From Acinetobacter pragensis (lineage in GTDB: Bacteria > Pseudomonadota > Gammaproteobacteria > Pseudomonadales > Moraxellaceae), in the NCBI RefSeq assembly GCF_001605895.1, contig NZ_LUAW01000024.1, forward strand, positions 1-64,000: DNA of 64,000 nucleotides, given 5' to 3'. Shown in pieces: positions 25,435-34,153 of this stretch. Each line of letters starts with the position of its first letter. The stretch's first letter is position 1. The position numbers and the translations under genes were made by a program. The notes beneath the pieces were generated by a model, which was not told where the DNA came from, did not search any database, and worked only from the letters and a program-made list of their open reading frames with translations.

Positions 25435-25923
25435 ATGCCGGAATCTGAAAATGTTTGGCTGAACATCGGTGAGCTGGCGGCCCGAAGCGGCGTCAGTGTC
25501 AGCGCGCTGCGCTTTTATGAAGAAAAGGAGCTGATTTGGAGCACCCGCACTTCGGGCAATCAGCGGCGTTATCCGCGTTCCATGCTGCGCCGTGTGGCGA
25601 TTATTAAAATTGCGCAGCAGGTCGGCATTAGTCTGCAGCAGGTCCATGCCGCTTTTGAGGCGCTGCCGAAACATAAAGCTGCGGCCAAATCGGACTGGCA
25701 GAAGATGTCGCAGCGCTGGCAGCAGCAATTAGATCAGCAGATTATTCATTTATTGCAACTCCGCCTGCAGCTGGATCAATGTATTGGCTGCGGCTGCCTG
25801 TCGCTTAAACAGTGTCCGCTGCGCAATCCGGATGATCAGCTGGGGCAGGATTCTGCCGGCGCGCATTTTCAGCAAGTCCTGATGAATTTAAACAATATTA
25901 CGGCAGACAGCTCAGAAGGCTAA
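25435..25923 (+). CDS. soxR: Redox-sensing transcriptional activator SoxR
   Basis: The 162-residue MerR-family protein begins with a helix-turn-helix (NIGELAARSGVSVSALRFYEEKEL), followed by the dimerisation helix. The [2Fe-2S] cluster motif CIGCGCLSLKQC provides four cysteines spaced C-x2-C-x-C-x5-C, exactly the SoxR pattern. Oxidation of the cluster by superoxide or redox-cycling drugs activates the target. No soxS is present; the divergent target is the ridA-MFS operon. It may also control itself, since its start is 13 bases from the box. Confidence 0.96.
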   Translation: MPESENVWLNIGELAARSGVSVSALRFYEEKELIWSTRTSGNQRRYPRSMLRRVAIIKIAQQVGISLQQVHAAFEALPKHKAAAKSDWQKMSQRWQQQLDQQIIHLLQLRLQLDQCIGCGCLSLKQCPLRNPDDQLGQDSAGAHFQQVLMNLNNITADSSEG

Positions 25924-25951
25924 AAGCCGGTGCAGTCTGTCCATACATGCA

Positions 25952-26878
25952 TTAGCTGGACAGCTTCTTCTTAGAGATGGTAATCATCAGAACACCTATG
26001 ATATTCAGCAGGCAGCCGAACCATTGCATCATATTCAGATGTTCATCTAAAAACGCGACGGCCAGTAAAATGGTTAAAATTGGGCCAATAGAGGCAATCA
26101 TTGCAGATTGCGCTGCGCCCAAGCGGGCAATGCTTTGCATCATCAGAATAGTCGGCAGTACGGTGACAAAGAAGCCCAGCGCAGCGCCATAGCCCCAGAT
26201 ACTGAGCGGCAGCTGCTGAAGCAGATGCAGCGGTTCAGGCACCGCCAAGCAAAAATGCACCAAGGTGCCCACGCAGGCAATGCTCAGCGCCAAGCCGTTA
26301 TAATGCCAAGAACCGAATTTCATAATGAGTTTAGGCGTCATCAATAAATAGGATGCAAAAGCCACGGCACTGGCGAATACCAGGCTGGCGCCCAGCCAGA
26401 AATTGCTTTCATGCGGGGTGTGGCTTTGTTCCTGCAGCATCACAATGACGGTTCCGCCGTAGCTGAGCGCAATCGCGAAAATGCTTTGCAGGCTCAGCCG
26501 TTGCTTGTAGATCATGCTGGATGCAATGACGGTCAAGGTTGGATATAAAAATAAAATAATCCGTTCGAGTGACGCGCTGATATACATTAGGCCTTTAAAG
26601 TCCAGCCAGCTGGCAAAATAGTAGCCCAATAGGCCGGCAAGAATCAGAAGCAACCAGTCTTTTAAATGGATATCTGCATAGCTTTTACGGCTGAACCACG
26701 TGATCAGCAGAAAAAATGGCAAAGCGCAGCTCATGCGGAGCGCCATCAGAACAGTGGCATCGACTTGAGGCGACAGCGCATAGGCTTGTTTAATAAAAAT
26801 GGCTTTGGTGCTGAACAAGAACGCGGCGCAAATTGCGCAGAGCGAGCCTAACTGAGTCCGTGTTAAAAATAGCGGCAT
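25952..26878 (-). CDS. DMT superfamily (EamA) transporter
   Basis: The 308-residue protein has ten predicted spans in two EamA repeats. Typical motifs are ALRMSCALPFFLLI and SLERIILFLYPTLTVIAS in the first half and AAQSAMIASIGPILTILLA with FLDEHLNMMQWFG in the second. Members export amino acids, purines or drugs, or import metabolites; nothing here identifies the substrate. It is convergent with soxR, only 28 bases apart. Confidence 0.9.
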   Translation of the reverse strand: MPLFLTRTQLGSLCAICAAFLFSTKAIFIKQAYALSPQVDATVLMALRMSCALPFFLLITWFSRKSYADIHLKDWLLLILAGLLGYYFASWLDFKGLMYISASLERIILFLYPTLTVIASSMIYKQRLSLQSIFAIALSYGGTVIVMLQEQSHTPHESNFWLGASLVFASAVAFASYLLMTPKLIMKFGSWHYNGLALSIACVGTLVHFCLAVPEPLHLLQQLPLSIWGYGAALGFFVTVLPTILMMQSIARLGAAQSAMIASIGPILTILLAVAFLDEHLNMMQWFGCLLNIIGVLMITISKKKLSS

Positions 26879-27801
26879 CTTCTTATCATTCTTGCAGAAG
26901 CTTTATTGCCGGACAGTATAAAAGCTGCCGTTTAAAAGTTGAAATGTAAAATAATCATAGGGGCTATTCCAAAAAGGCATAGGAAAATATAAGGGTTTTA
27001 TCGGTATTCAATTGAATAGGGTCATCAACAGCAGGGTTTCATCCGCAATTAAGATCATTAAGGCACTGGTTTTGAAGTATTAATTTAACCTTGGGTGTTC
27101 AGGTTGAATATTAAATATCTATTTATGCACCAATATGATGCGTTTGAGCGGCGAGATCAACAAACAGTCAGAGGTTCATCATGGTGCAAAATATTCAAAA
27201 AAATATTTTTTTATTAATTTTTTATCTAATTAGACTTAAGGAGCATAAGAAAAATGAATATAAAACGCCCAAATGAATAAATTGCTGCCAAATAAGGACC
27301 GCCACAGGATATTGGCAGAATTGACACAAAAGACCATATTTTAGGTCAAATCCGGCAGACGCAAAAACCAGATTTATTGTCAGCAAAGCCAATGCTGGAG
27401 TAAGGGGCTTTTGAATGCACTGCATTAGATAGGGGTTGGGGGTATTTACAACGGCAGCGCTGATCGTTGTTGATAGGACGAACTTGTCAGAATCATCAAC
27501 CCCTTCGGCTGCGATAGCCAATTTGTGCCAAATCTGATGAAAAAATAGCAATCAAGATTCGATAAAAAATCAATTTTGCATAAAAAATATTCATACCATT
27601 AAAAATAAAAATGAATAAGTACTTTATCACATCATAATTTTTATGAATCATCAGTTCAAAATATGGGTATTTATTAAATAAATATTGGGTGGTAATTTAA
27701 AAAAGTTCCATTAGAATCCAAAAATTCAACAAGAACACACCTGAGGGGAGGCATCGTTTTTTACGGTGCTTACTTAAGAAAAATTAGCTTGAGGAACGCT
27801 C
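26879..27801. other. 923-bp gene-poor region upstream of the pnt operon
   Basis: This is the largest stretch without a convincing gene. A 109-codon minus-strand frame exists at 27222-27551, but it has no recognisable family and no good ribosome site. An imperfect palindrome is centred near 27459, with ACAACG and CGTTGT arms around the 8-bp palindrome CAGCGCTG. A leader hairpin, AGGCATCG / CGGTGCTT, lies at 27749-27771, just before pntAA. It may hold the pnt promoter, a small RNA or the decayed remains of a gene. Confidence 0.4.
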
Positions 27802-28929
27802 ATGCAGATCGGAATTCCAGCCGAAACTGTCGTCGGTGAAAATCGCGTCGCTGCGACGCCAGAGACAGTAAAAAAGTTGATCAGCGCTGGTCATAATGTA
27901 GTTATCGAACGCGGTGCAGGTGTTAAAGCTGCCTATATCGATAGCGCATATGAACAGGTTGGCGCCAAAATTACAGATGATGCTTATACCGGCAGTCAAA
28001 TTATTTTGAAAGTTCGCTCGCCGCAAGGCAGTGAAATTCAAAAGCTTGCGCCAAACAGTTCAGTCATTGCAATGTTTGACCCATACCGCAATCCAGAGCT
28101 AGACCAATTTGCGGCTCAGCAAGTGTCTGCATTTGCGTTGGAACTTTTGCCGCGGACTTTATCCCGCGCTCAAAATATGGATGTGCTGTCGTCTCAGGCG
28201 AACTTGTCAGGCTATAAGTCTGTGCTTTTGGCAGGGGCTGAGTATCAGCGCATGTTCCCAATGCTGATGACGGCTGCCGGTACAGTGAAGCCTGCGCGTG
28301 TCGTGATCATGGGCGTCGGCGTAGCTGGCCTGCAAGCGATTGCAACGGCAAAACGTTTAGGCGCAGTTGTCGAAGCAACTGATTTGCGTCCTACAGCGCG
28401 TGATCAGGTTGAGTCTCTGGGCGGTAAATGGCTGGATGTGCCAATGTCGCCGGAAGAGCAGCAAAAAGCTGCTGATGCCGCTAAAAATGGCTATGGCTGG
28501 ATGCCGGGTGAAGACTATATCCGTGATCAGGCGATCATTGTGGATAAAGCGGTATCCAATGCCGATATCGTGATTACCACTGCATTGCTGCCGGGTCGAG
28601 ATGCGCCGCGCCTGATTAAGGCGGAAACCGTTGCCAAAATGAAACCGGGTTCAGTCATTTTAGATATGGCTGTAGAAACCGGCGGCAACGTGGAAGGTTC
28701 AAAATGCGGTGAGACGGTATTTACTGAAAATGGCGTGAAAATTTTAGGCATTCCGAACTTGCCGTCTACCGTAGCCACAGAAGCGTCGGCACTGTATGCG
28801 CGCAACGTTTTTAATTTCTTAGATACGCTGTTTGATGCGGATAAAAATTTCGCGATTAATCCAGAAGAAGAAATTCAAAAAGCCCTTCTAGTAACTCATA
28901 GCGGCCAAGTCCTGCTGAAGCGTGGTTAA
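27802..28929 (+). CDS. pntAA: NAD(P) transhydrogenase subunit alpha part 1 (NAD-binding)
   Basis: The 375-residue protein begins [23 protein letters not shown], typical of the alanine dehydrogenase/PntA domain I, and has the nucleotide-binding motif [22 protein letters not shown]. It binds NAD(H) on the cytoplasmic side. In this organism the alpha subunit is split: PntAA holds the nucleotide domain only, with membrane spans encoded by the next gene. The three-gene operon is a proton-translocating transhydrogenase supplying NADPH. Confidence 0.96.
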   Translation: MQIGIPAETVVGENRVAATPETVKKLISAGHNVVIERGAGVKAAYIDSAYEQVGAKITDDAYTGSQIILKVRSPQGSEIQKLAPNSSVIAMFDPYRNPELDQFAAQQVSAFALELLPRTLSRAQNMDVLSSQANLSGYKSVLLAGAEYQRMFPMLMTAAGTVKPARVVIMGVGVAGLQAIATAKRLGAVVEATDLRPTARDQVESLGGKWLDVPMSPEEQQKAADAAKNGYGWMPGEDYIRDQAIIVDKAVSNADIVITTALLPGRDAPRLIKAETVAKMKPGSVILDMAVETGGNVEGSKCGETVFTENGVKILGIPNLPSTVATEASALYARNVFNFLDTLFDADKNFAINPEEEIQKALLVTHSGQVLLKRG

Positions 28930-28940
28930 GGAGAGTCATC

Positions 28941-29261
28941 ATGGTTGAAACTATTACTATTTTCGTCTTAGCCATCTTCGTTGGTTACTACGTGGTTTGG
29001 GGTGTTACCCCTGCATTGCATACACCGTTAATGGCGGTGACCAATGCGCTGTCTTCGATTATTGTGGTCGGTGCAATGCTGCAGACTGTGGGCATTCCGG
29101 GCTTGGTCGAAGCGAATGTGCAGTTCCAAAGCATTAATGTTGTTAGCGTATTAGGTGCCGTCGCTGTGTTTTTGGCAAGCATCAATATTTTCGGCGGTTT
29201 CGCAGTTACAGCGCGCATGCTTGAAATGTTCAAGCCGAAGCAAAAGAAAAAAGAGGGCTAA
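28941..29261 (+). CDS. pntAB: NAD(P) transhydrogenase subunit alpha part 2 (membrane)
   Basis: The 106-residue hydrophobic protein has four predicted spans ([58 protein letters not shown]) and ends in a basic cytosolic tail. It supplies the alpha-side part of the proton channel. It sits 11 bases after pntAA and 3 before pntB. The split alpha chain is the usual form in several Proteobacteria. Confidence 0.95.
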   Translation: MVETITIFVLAIFVGYYVVWGVTPALHTPLMAVTNALSSIIVVGAMLQTVGIPGLVEANVQFQSINVVSVLGAVAVFLASINIFGGFAVTARMLEMFKPKQKKKEG

Positions 29262-29264
29262 GAC

Positions 29265-30719
29265 ATGGAATTTATTCGAGAATATGCGGATTGGTTCTAC
29301 CTGATTGGCGCCGTGCTTTTCATTCTGACTTTACGCGGTTTATCTGGCCCTAAAACTGCCATTCAAGGTAACCGCTACGGCATGATCGCTATGGCGATTG
29401 CTGTGATCACGACCTTTTTTGTGGCGGATCACCCGGTTGTTTGGATGATTGGCGGCGCTATGGTATTGGGTGCTGTGGTGGGTATTGCCCGCGCACGGAC
29501 TGTTCCAATGACGCAAATGCCGGAAACTGTGGCGCTTATGCACTCTTTGGTGGGTTTGGCCGCGGTTCTGATTGCCATTGCTGCCATTTTGCATAACAAC
29601 CAATTGACTGCGCTATTTGCAGAAAATGAAAGCGCCTTAACAGCGGCGGGCGTACAGCATGCGCATATGAGCAGCGTTCATTTGTTTGAACTGTTTGTCG
29701 GCTGTTTTGTGGGTGCGATCACGTTTACTGCCTCTGTATTTGCTTATGGCAAATTGGCTGCGAAAAAGTGGGCGAAAACCATTTCAGGCGCATGGGTGAA
29801 ACCGGTTCAGGCGTTGATCTTTCTGGCGATGCTGGCCTGCGGTATTTACTTTTTCACGACGGGCAATATGAATGCATTCTGGGCAATGACCGCGCTTGCG
29901 CTGGCATTTGGCTGGGTGTGGATTGCGCCAGTTGGCGGCGGCGATATGCCGGTTGTGGTTTCGCTTTTGAACTCATTCTCGGGTTGGGCAGCGGCAGGCA
30001 TTGGTTTCACGCTTGAAAACAATATGCTGATTGTTGCAGGCTCACTGGTGGGGTCATCAGGCGCGATTCTGTCTTACATTATGTGCAAAGCGATGAACCG
30101 TTCAATCATCAACGTACTGTTTGGTGGAGCCATGGGCGGTACTGCGGTGGCTGCAGCGGATAAAGGCGAGCAAGCGCAGCGCAACCACCGTTCAGGTTCT
30201 GCGGATGATGCAGGCTTCCTGATGTCAAATGCGGACAGCGTTGTGATTGTGCCGGGTTACGGCATGGCGCAAGGCCGTGCGCAAAATGCGGTGAAAGAAC
30301 TGTGTGAAATCTTAAAAGAGCAGGGTGTTAAAGTCCGCTTTGCGATTCACCCTGTTGCCGGCCGTATGCCGGGCCACATGAACGTACTTTTGGCTGAAGC
30401 AGACGTGGCGTATGAAGACATCTTAGAGATGGATGAGATCAACTCAGACTTCCCTGCAACGGATGTAGTTTTGGTGATTGGCGCGAATGACGTGGTCAAC
30501 CCAGCAGCCAAAGATGATCCGACATCGCCAATTTACGGCATGCCGATTTTGGAAGCGCATAAAGCGCGGACCATTATGGTGATCAAGCGCTCTATGGCGA
30601 CTGGCTACGCGGGCTTAGACAATGACTTATTCTACAATGAAAAAACCATGATGATTTTTGGTGATGCGAAGAAAGTGGTCGAAGATATGACCAAGGCAAT
30701 CAATGGCGGCGGTCACTAA
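29265..30719 (+). CDS. pntB: NAD(P) transhydrogenase subunit beta
   Basis: The 484-residue protein has eight or nine membrane spans in its first half, then a C-terminal NADP(H)-binding domain. That domain has VVIVPGYGMAQGRAQNAVKEL, FAIHPVAGRMPGHMNVLLAEA and VLVIGANDVVNPAA as conserved blocks. It couples hydride transfer from NADH to NADP+ to inward proton flow. It is the last gene of the operon, followed by a terminator 40 bases on. Confidence 0.97.
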   Translation: MEFIREYADWFYLIGAVLFILTLRGLSGPKTAIQGNRYGMIAMAIAVITTFFVADHPVVWMIGGAMVLGAVVGIARARTVPMTQMPETVALMHSLVGLAAVLIAIAAILHNNQLTALFAENESALTAAGVQHAHMSSVHLFELFVGCFVGAITFTASVFAYGKLAAKKWAKTISGAWVKPVQALIFLAMLACGIYFFTTGNMNAFWAMTALALAFGWVWIAPVGGGDMPVVVSLLNSFSGWAAAGIGFTLENNMLIVAGSLVGSSGAILSYIMCKAMNRSIINVLFGGAMGGTAVAAADKGEQAQRNHRSGSADDAGFLMSNADSVVIVPGYGMAQGRAQNAVKELCEILKEQGVKVRFAIHPVAGRMPGHMNVLLAEADVAYEDILEMDEINSDFPATDVVLVIGANDVVNPAAKDDPTSPIYGMPILEAHKARTIMVIKRSMATGYAGLDNDLFYNEKTMMIFGDAKKVVEDMTKAINGGGH

Positions 30720-30756
30720 GCCCCGCCTAAGCTGTTCAATGCCATATACTGAAGTT

Positions 30757-30784
30757 ATAAAAACCGCCTACGGGCGGTTTTTTG
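30757..30784 (+). terminator. Intrinsic terminator of the pnt operon
   Basis: AAAACCGCC / GGCGGTTTT stem with a TACG tetraloop and a T tract. Confidence 0.9.
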
Positions 30785-30889
30785 ATGGACGGCATTTAAT
30801 GCAGCTGCTGAATGTCATTATTCAACAGCTTCATTATTTGAGCTATTATCTGGCTCAACCTTAGCCAATTCACATGGATGAATAGCTAA

Positions 30890-31309
30890 TGGAACTTAGA
30901 CAGCTTGCTGGCAGCTGTTGTGGTCGGCATTTCCATTCTTGCAATTTTTACTGCTTTTCCAGCGCTAAATTGGCTGGTAAATCATACGACCTTTACCAAT
31001 TTGTTGATTGTTTTATTGTACTTTTCATTTTTCTTTGGTATGTACAACGGCAGTATGGTTGCCACTTTGGCGGAATCAATGCCGCCGCGTGTACGTACCG
31101 TTGGGTTTTCTCTGGCCTTCAGTTTAGCGACGGCGCTCTTTGGCGGTGTTACGCCAATGATGAGCACTTATCTGATTGAACGAACAAGCGATTCCAGCAT
31201 GCCCGCACTCTGGCTGATGTTTGCGGGGACGTGCAGTTTGTTGGCAAGCCTTTATTTGTGCAAGCGTTTGCCAAACCGCAAACGGATGTATCAGGAAACC
31301 CGTATTTAA
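30890..31309 (+). pseudogene. Truncated remnant of an MHS-family (citrate/tricarballylate-type) MFS transporter
   Basis: The frame is open from 30890, just after an in-frame TAA, to 31309, encoding only about 140 residues. The translation matches the C-terminal third of MHS symporters: FGMYNGSMVATLAESMPPRVRTVGFSLAFSLATALFGG and the last membrane span before a basic tail KRLPNRKRM. The N-terminal eight spans, about 900 bp, are missing, and pntB with its terminator precedes it directly. No ribosome site fits the first usable starts. It is a deletion remnant, unlikely to make a working protein. Confidence 0.85.
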
Positions 31310-31346
31310 TAGTTCCAACTCATCAATGGATTCATTGCCAATGATG

Positions 31347-31370
31347 TCAACCGCCTAAGGGCGGTTTTAT
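31347..31370 (+). terminator. Intrinsic terminator after the transporter remnant
   Basis: AACCGCC / GGCGGTT stem with TAAG loop followed by TTATCTTTTC. The core is nearly identical to the pnt terminator 590 bases upstream. Confidence 0.8.
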
Positions 31371-31582
31371 CTTTTCTGGGCTTAAATGATTAAAATGCAG
31401 CTTATATTTACCCATCTTTGGTGCAGGCTGCGCGCTGGCAAGGCTTTTAATACAGTAGAGTTGAAAATGTAAGAGATTGAACTTTATGAATATTTTAAGC
31501 GATAAAATTTGAAGTAAAAGGCAGATATTGAACATGCTCCCGCATCAGAATGGAATGATCATGTAATAGTTCAAATTAATTG

Positions 31583-31598
31583 TGGCACTGATTTTGCT
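31583..31598 (+). promoter_or_regulatory. Sigma-54 (RpoN) promoter of amtB
   Basis: TGGCACTGATTTTGCT fits the -24/-12 consensus TGGCAC-N5-TTGC with the invariant GG and GC ten bases apart. Predicted transcription start is near 31609, leaving a leader of about 20 bases that contains the ribosome site TTGGGGGGA. This implies nitrogen-limitation control through NtrC. Confidence 0.88.
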
Positions 31599-31628
31599 AA
31601 TCATGAATCATCCTTGGGGGGATCATTC

Positions 31629-32957
31629 ATGAAAATAAAAGCAATGCTAATCGGGCTGCTGTTCATTTGCGCGGCGCCTGCGATAGCTGCAGAAAATACT
31701 GTTCAAAATATTCAAAACATCCGTATTTCATTAGACAGTGTTTGGGTCATTTTAGGGGGGATTTTAGTTTTTTTTATGCAGGCAGGATTTGCTCTGATTG
31801 AAAGCGGCTCAGTGCGCAGTAAAAATACCGTCAATGTGCTGATGAAAAACTACATGGACACTTGCCTAGGCGGGCTGGTGTTTTGGCTGATTGGCTTTGG
31901 CATTATGTTTGGTGTGAACCAGAGCGGCTATATTGGACAGAGCCATTTTGCGCCGAATGATCTGGATGACTGGAACTGGAATTTGCTGTTTTTCCAAATG
32001 ATGTTCGCTGCCACGGCAACCACCATTGCCAGCGGCGCGATGGCGGAGCGGATCCACTTTGTGGCGTATGTGGTGAGCGCGACAATTGTCAGCGGCTTAA
32101 TTTATCCTGTGTTCGGCAGCTGGGCATGGGGCAGCCTGTTTGGCGGCGAAGGCTGGTTAAAGGCTTTGGGCTTTATCGATTTTGCCGGCTCGACGGTTGT
32201 GCATTCGATTGGCGGCTGGGTCGCGCTGGCGGGGATACTGGTTTTAGGTCCGCGTCTTGGCCGCTTTGGCCGTGATGGAAAAAGCCATTATTTACCGGGG
32301 CATAATTTACCTTTGGTGGCGCTGGGCGGCTTCATTTTGTGGCTGGCTTGGTTCGGCTTTAATGCAGGCTCAACGATTCAAGCCAATGTCAGCATTGGCC
32401 GAATTGCGCTGAATACCCATTTGGCAGCCTGTGCTGCTGCAGCCGCGTATATGGTGCTGTGCTTGGTCCGTAAAAAAGCTATTTTAATCCGCAGCACCAT
32501 CAATGCCTCTTTGGGCGGTTTGGTGGCGATTACTGCTGGATGCGCCAGCATGACGCCGGTTTTTGCCATTTGCACCGGCCTGATTGCTGGCTTGCTGGTC
32601 AGCGTTGTGCCTGCTGTTATGGAAAAAATGAAAATTGATGATGTTGTGGATGCTGTTGCGGTACATGGGTTCTGCGGCGCTTGGGGCACAGTTGCGGCGG
32701 GAATATTCTTTGAGCAGAACATGTTCAATGGTGCAATTATTTCCATACAGTGTTTAGGCGTCATGACTGCTTTTCTTTGGGGATTTGGCGTGGCTTTTGC
32801 GGTCTTTAAGGTGCTGGATAAGCTGCTGGGCGGCCTGCGGGTCAGCAAGCAGCATGAACAGCGCGGGCTGGACTACACCGAACATGCAGAGCTATCTTAT
32901 CCTGAGTTTCAGAAAGATGTCACTTTTGAAACAGATGGCATAACCAAGCGTCATTAA
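31629..32957 (+). CDS. amtB: Ammonium transporter AmtB
   Basis: The ATG at 31629 lies after a G-rich ribosome site. The 442-residue precursor has a signal peptide (cleaved near AIAAE) and eleven spans. Key elements are present: the conserved aspartate region FIDFAGSTVVHSIGG, FGFNAGSTIQANVS and VHGFCGAWGTVAAGIF with the second pore histidine. It moves NH4+/NH3 across the inner membrane under nitrogen limitation. Unusually for Proteobacteria no glnK is next to it; its PII partner must be encoded elsewhere. A conserved unknown gene follows 24 bases downstream. Confidence 0.95.
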   Translation: MKIKAMLIGLLFICAAPAIAAENTVQNIQNIRISLDSVWVILGGILVFFMQAGFALIESGSVRSKNTVNVLMKNYMDTCLGGLVFWLIGFGIMFGVNQSGYIGQSHFAPNDLDDWNWNLLFFQMMFAATATTIASGAMAERIHFVAYVVSATIVSGLIYPVFGSWAWGSLFGGEGWLKALGFIDFAGSTVVHSIGGWVALAGILVLGPRLGRFGRDGKSHYLPGHNLPLVALGGFILWLAWFGFNAGSTIQANVSIGRIALNTHLAACAAAAAYMVLCLVRKKAILIRSTINASLGGLVAITAGCASMTPVFAICTGLIAGLLVSVVPAVMEKMKIDDVVDAVAVHGFCGAWGTVAAGIFFEQNMFNGAIISIQCLGVMTAFLWGFGVAFAVFKVLDKLLGGLRVSKQHEQRGLDYTEHAELSYPEFQKDVTFETDGITKRH

Positions 32958-32981
32958 TCTAAGAGCCGTCAGGAGGAGCGC

Positions 32982-33605
32982 ATGATGAGCACTGAAGTTT
33001 TGAATTTAATGCAGCGCCGCCAAGCGATAGAGCGCGGCCTGCAGCAGTATTTTGATGGCACTATGCTGGAACGGGTTTTAGGGCATTGGGAGCAGCAGTA
33101 CAGTGAAAAGCCAGCATTTGTTTTAAACCGTTTTCTTAGTGAGATCTGCACCACAGAAGAGCTGCGCTATTACCGCAAGGACATGCTGCGCCAAGTGCTG
33201 TATGAATTATCTGAATTGGAAAAACAGGAATTGATGCAGGGCAGGCAGAGTAAGAAACAGGAACGGGCTGAAGAAGTCCTGATTTCTGGAGAAATTACCG
33301 ATGCATTCAGCCAGTTTCTAGCTTATATCCTGCAGGCGGTTTCAGTAAAAGATTTGGACGATTTTGAACAGGAAATTAAACAGCACTTGGCGGGAAATGA
33401 GGTGGCAATAGGTTTAAATGAACGGATCAGCGTGCCCGAATTTGCTGTACAGCTGCCGGTGTCGAGCTATGCATCCATCATTACGGCGGTATATGAAATA
33501 TTTTGTGAATTTTATGGCCCTATGCGCGCAGATCAAGTCTATGCGCAAACTAGACTGAAAATTAAAACCCAATTTCCGGAAGTTGATCTGCATCAGCTGC
33601 TGTAA
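32982..33605 (+). CDS. Uncharacterised soluble protein downstream of amtB
   Basis: A strong ribosome site, AGGAGGAGCGC, precedes tandem ATG codons at 32982 and 32985. The 207-residue product has no signal peptide or membrane span and looks mostly helical, with a charged middle region (ELEKQELMQGRQSKKQERAEE) likely to be a coiled coil or linker. The C-terminal half, from SYASIITAVYEIFCEFYGPMRADQVYAQTR, looks like a small helical domain. I recognise no family. It is 24 bases after amtB and has a shared terminator, so it is probably nitrogen-regulated with it. Confidence 0.7.
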   Translation: MMSTEVLNLMQRRQAIERGLQQYFDGTMLERVLGHWEQQYSEKPAFVLNRFLSEICTTEELRYYRKDMLRQVLYELSELEKQELMQGRQSKKQERAEEVLISGEITDAFSQFLAYILQAVSVKDLDDFEQEIKQHLAGNEVAIGLNERISVPEFAVQLPVSSYASIITAVYEIFCEFYGPMRADQVYAQTRLKIKTQFPEVDLHQLL

Positions 33606-33615
33606 AAAATGCAGC

Positions 33616-33655
33616 TATAAAAAAAGCGGTCAAAATTGACCGCTTCTTTTTTATC
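33616..33655. terminator. Bidirectional terminator between the amtB unit and rsfS
   Basis: AAGCGGTCAA / TTGACCGCTT with an AA centre, flanked by A and T tracts. It lies between convergent genes that end 57 bases apart. Confidence 0.92.
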
Positions 33656-33661
33656 TTTTGC

Positions 33662-34093
33662 TTAAGCTACAGACTCAGGGGCTGTACGCCAAAGGCTTTC
33701 TAAATCATAGAATTTTCGGGCTGCCGGCAGCATAACGTGCACAACAACAAAACCGAGGTCAATCAGAATCCACTCAGCATCACGTTCGCCTTCAACACCA
33801 ATAGGACGGAAGCCAGCTTTTCGGGCTTCTTCAGCAACATTGTCTGCAAGAGATTTAATATGGCGGGTAGATGTACCGCTGGCAATCACGATTGCGTCAG
33901 ATACATTACTGATTGAGCTGACATCCAGCTCAACAATTTCTTTTGCTTTTACATCTGCAAGTGCTTCACGTACAACTTCAAGACAAGCCTGTACGTCTTT
34001 CTTTTGGGTATTGAGAGTTAGGTCGTGAGAATTAGAAGCGCTGGGCGATGGTTCTAAATTCATGGAGGGTATGATTTCCTGACAATTATTCAT
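33662..34093 (-). CDS. rsfS: Ribosome silencing factor
   Basis: The 143-residue protein contains the complete RsfS/Iojap domain: ALADVKAKEIVELDVSSIS, DAIVIASGTSTRHIKSLADNV and GDAEWILIDLGFVVVHVM-type strands (here ERDAEWILIDLGFVVVHVMLP). It binds ribosomal protein uL14 and blocks subunit joining when nutrients run short. The first ~30 residues are not conserved; an internal ATG at 34063 is a possible alternative start. Confidence 0.95.
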   Translation of the reverse strand: MNNCQEIIPSMNLEPSPSASNSHDLTLNTQKKDVQACLEVVREALADVKAKEIVELDVSSISNVSDAIVIASGTSTRHIKSLADNVAEEARKAGFRPIGVEGERDAEWILIDLGFVVVHVMLPAARKFYDLESLWRTAPESVA

Positions 34094-34153
34094 GCTCTAA
34101 TATAGCTGTTTTGGCGACGAATTTCAAATCAGCGCTTAAATCAGGCCTGAAGA

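Larger units (their letters stand above)
31310..31628. other. 319-bp amtB upstream region
   Basis: This stretch holds the terminator of the transporter remnant at its start and the sigma-54 promoter of amtB at its end. Between them I see no coding frame. Two or more upstream NtrC sites would be expected, but I could not identify a convincing one. Confidence 0.5.

Noticed and set aside
27222-27551. 109-codon minus-strand frame ending in several hydrophobic residues, seen as a possible membrane protein
   Set aside because: No ribosome site, no recognised family, unusual codon pattern, and located in an otherwise non-coding stretch. Not called as a gene.
27802-29261. Split transhydrogenase alpha subunit as a broken gene
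   Set aside because: Both parts have good ribosome sites and intact ends; the three-subunit form is a known normal arrangement.
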